Shown here: positions 62,507-64,000 of the stretch, piece by piece
Layout: every line of letters starts with the position of its first letter
Position numbering within the stretch: the first letter of the stretch is position 1
From: Simiduia agarivorans SA1 = DSM 21679
GTDB taxonomy: Bacteria; Pseudomonadota; Gammaproteobacteria; Pseudomonadales; Cellvibrionaceae
Assembly: GCF_000305785.2 (NCBI RefSeq)
Contig: NC_018868.3
Location: 496,001-560,000 of the forward strand
Direction of reading: 5' to 3'
DNA length: 64,000 nucleotides
Translations under genes and position numbers: made by a program
Notes under the pieces: model-generated
The model's database searches: none
Seen by the model: the letters and a program-made list of their open reading frames with translations, nothing else
Told to the model about the DNA's origin: nothing

Positions 62507-64000
62507 ATGGGTGAAATAGCGAAAGAAATATCACCAGTCAATATCGAAGACGAACTCAAGCAGTCATACCTCGACTATGCCATGAGCGTCATCGTTGGCC
62601 GTGCACTGCCCGATGTGCGCGATGGCCTTAAACCTGTGCACCGGCGCGTGCTGTTCGCTATGAGCGAGCTCAATAACGATTGGAACAAACCTTACAAGAA
62701 GTCGGCCCGTGTTGTCGGTGACGTGATCGGTAAATACCATCCTCACGGCGACTCTGCTGTGTACGATACGATTGTGCGGATGGCTCAACCATTCAGTCTG
62801 CGTTACATGCTGGTAGACGGCCAGGGTAACTTCGGTTCCATTGACGGCGATTCCGCAGCCGCCATGCGATACACCGAAATCCGCATGGCCAAAATTGCCC
62901 ACGATTTACTGGCTGATCTCGATAAAGAGACGGTTGATTACGTCCCTAACTACGACGGTACCGAGCAAATACCCGCGGTACTGCCCACACGCATTCCGAA
63001 TCTGTTGGTCAATGGCTCTTCCGGTATTGCGGTGGGTATGGCGACCAATATCCCGCCCCACAACCTGACCGAGGTGGTCAAGGGCTGTCTGGCGTTGATT
63101 GACAATGCCGATATCACCATCGACGAGCTGATGGAGTACATTCCGGGGCCGGATTTCCCCACGGCGGCCATCATTAACGGCCGTGCGGGTATTATCGAAG
63201 CCTATAAAACCGGACGTGGTCGTATTTATATCCGCGCCCGCGCGGAAGTGGAAGTGGATGCAAAAACCAGCCGCGAGCGCATTGTCATTTCAGAAATTCC
63301 CTATCAGGTGAACAAAGCCCGCCTGATTGAAAAGATCGCGGAACTGGTAAAAGAAAAGAAAATCGAAGGCATCAGTGAGCTGCGCGACGAGTCCGACAAA
63401 GACGGTTTGCGCGTGGTGATTGAACTGAAGCGGGGTGAGGTGGGCGACGTTATTCTCAATAACCTCTACGCTCAGACCCAGCTGGAAAACGTTTTCGGTA
63501 TCAATATCGTCGCCTTGGTTGACGGTCAGCCGCGCATCCTGAACCTGAAAGAGATGCTCGAGTATTTTGTTCGCCACCGGCGCGAAGTGGTGACCCGGCG
63601 TACGGTCTATCTGCTGCGTAAAGCGCGCGAGCGCGGCCATATTCTGGAAGGCCTGGCGGTGGCCATCGCCAACATTGATCCTGTGATCGAGCTGATCAAG
63701 GCTTCTGCGACACCGGCGGATGCAAAAGATGCCTTGCTCGCCCGTGGCTGGGAGTCTGGCACCATCAGTCAGTTCCTCGAGCGAGCGGGCAGCGATGCTT
63801 GTCGCCCGGACGGTTTACCGGAACAGTTCGGCATGCGCGACGGTCGTTATTATCTGTCGCCCGAGCAGGCTCAGGCCATTCTGGAATTGCGCCTGCACCG
63901 CCTCACCGGCATGGAGCACGACAAGCTGTTGGCGGAGTATCAGGAAAAACTCAACCAGATCGCTGAATACCTGGAAATTCTCGGGTCTTCCGTCCGCTTG
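62507..64000 (+). CDS. gyrA: DNA gyrase subunit A, N-terminal part
   Basis: The first 498 codons, in frame to the window end. The N-terminus aligns without gaps with E. coli GyrA ([20 protein letters not shown]). Quinolone-determining positions Ser83 and Asp87 ([11 protein letters not shown]) are wild type, and the catalytic Tyr122 is in MRYTEIRM. No flagellar connection; it marks the end of the flagellar locus. AAAGGATAAAGAG ribosome binding region upstream. Confidence 0.98.
   Translation, partial: MGEIAKEISPVNIEDELKQSYLDYAMSVIVGRALPDVRDGLKPVHRRVLFAMSELNNDWNKPYKKSARVVGDVIGKYHPHGDSAVYDTIVRMAQPFSLRYMLVDGQGNFGSIDGDSAAAMRYTEIRMAKIAHDLLADLDKETVDYVPNYDGTEQIPAVLPTRIPNLLVNGSSGIAVGMATNIPPHNLTEVVKGCLALIDNADITIDELMEYIPGPDFPTAAIINGRAGIIEAYKTGRGRIYIRARAEVEVDAKTSRERIVISEIPYQVNKARLIEKIAELVKEKKIEGISELRDESDKDGLRVVIELKRGEVGDVILNNLYAQTQLENVFGINIVALVDGQPRILNLKEMLEYFVRHRREVVTRRTVYLLRKARERGHILEGLAVAIANIDPVIELIKASATPADAKDALLARGWESGTISQFLERAGSDACRPDGLPEQFGMRDGRYYLSPEQAQAILELRLHRLTGMEHDKLLAEYQEKLNQIAEYLEILGSSVRL

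Noticed and set aside
1..64000. CRISPR arrays, tRNA/rRNA genes, insertion sequences, attachment sites
   Set aside because: I looked for direct-repeat arrays, tRNA-like cloverleaf ends, transposase motifs and terminal inverted repeats and saw none; the locus looks vertically inherited.

Overview
The window is an almost complete polar-flagellum and chemotaxis locus from a gammaproteobacterium. Its left edge lies inside the flg operon (last 42 codons of flgC) and its right edge is inside gyrA. Gene order, the FleQ/FleS/FleR regulators, FlhF/FleN polar-number control, a MotC/MotD stator, ParC/ParP and the mtaD-ubiG-mupP-yciK block beside gyrA all match the Pseudomonas/marine Pseudomonadales-Cellvibrionales type of organism. 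A species cannot be named from the sequence alone.

Layout. 1-12569: rod, hook and hook-filament junction genes flgC(partial)-D-E and flgF-G-H-I-J-K-L; the second group has its own sigma-54 promoter. 12547-12879: a small antisense FliT-like gene. 13142-22257: two large flagellins (fliC1 with a sigma-54 promoter, fliC2 with a sigma-28 promoter), flaG, fliD, three FliS-family chaperone paralogs and a second FliT-like protein. 22258-26593: fleQ, fleS, fleR. 26795-32851: a small unknown protein, then fliE-F-G-H-I-J. 33044-35428: an HsbA/HsbR/HptB-like partner-switching module. 35591-42562: fliK-L-M-N-O-P-Q-R-flhB. 42589-43677: a non-flagellar strictosidine-synthase-like gene. 43824-49089: flhA, flhF, fleN, fliA. 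49207-58755: cheY, cheZ, cheA, cheB (frameshifted as read), motC, motD, parC, parP, cheW, a DUF2802-type protein and a lipoprotein. 58763-62235 (minus strand): mtaD-ubiG-mupP-yciK. 62507 to end: gyrA.

Regulation. I find up to nine sigma-54-type promoters (GG/GC elements with exact 12-nt phasing) and two sigma-28-type promoters. A recurrent 18-bp palindrome, GCGGCAA-N4-TTGCCGC, is perfect upstream of fliC1, upstream of fliC2 and in the fliK leader, and near-perfect touching the fleS promoter; half-sites precede fliE. It is the best candidate here for an undescribed operator, most plausibly the enhancer of the sigma-54 activators FleR or FleQ. The expected cascade is FleQ -> fleSR and basal-body genes, FleR -> late sigma-54 genes, FliA -> fliC2 and a chaperone pair.

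Other points worth attention: cheB needs a -1 shift at a U_UUU_UUC heptamer to be read through; FlgE and FlgK carry the same two inserted modules; both flagellins contain an internal duplication of about 210 residues; CheA has an acidic EF-rich motif repeated four times in its linker; the second FliS gene has its ribosome binding site inside a terminator-like hairpin.
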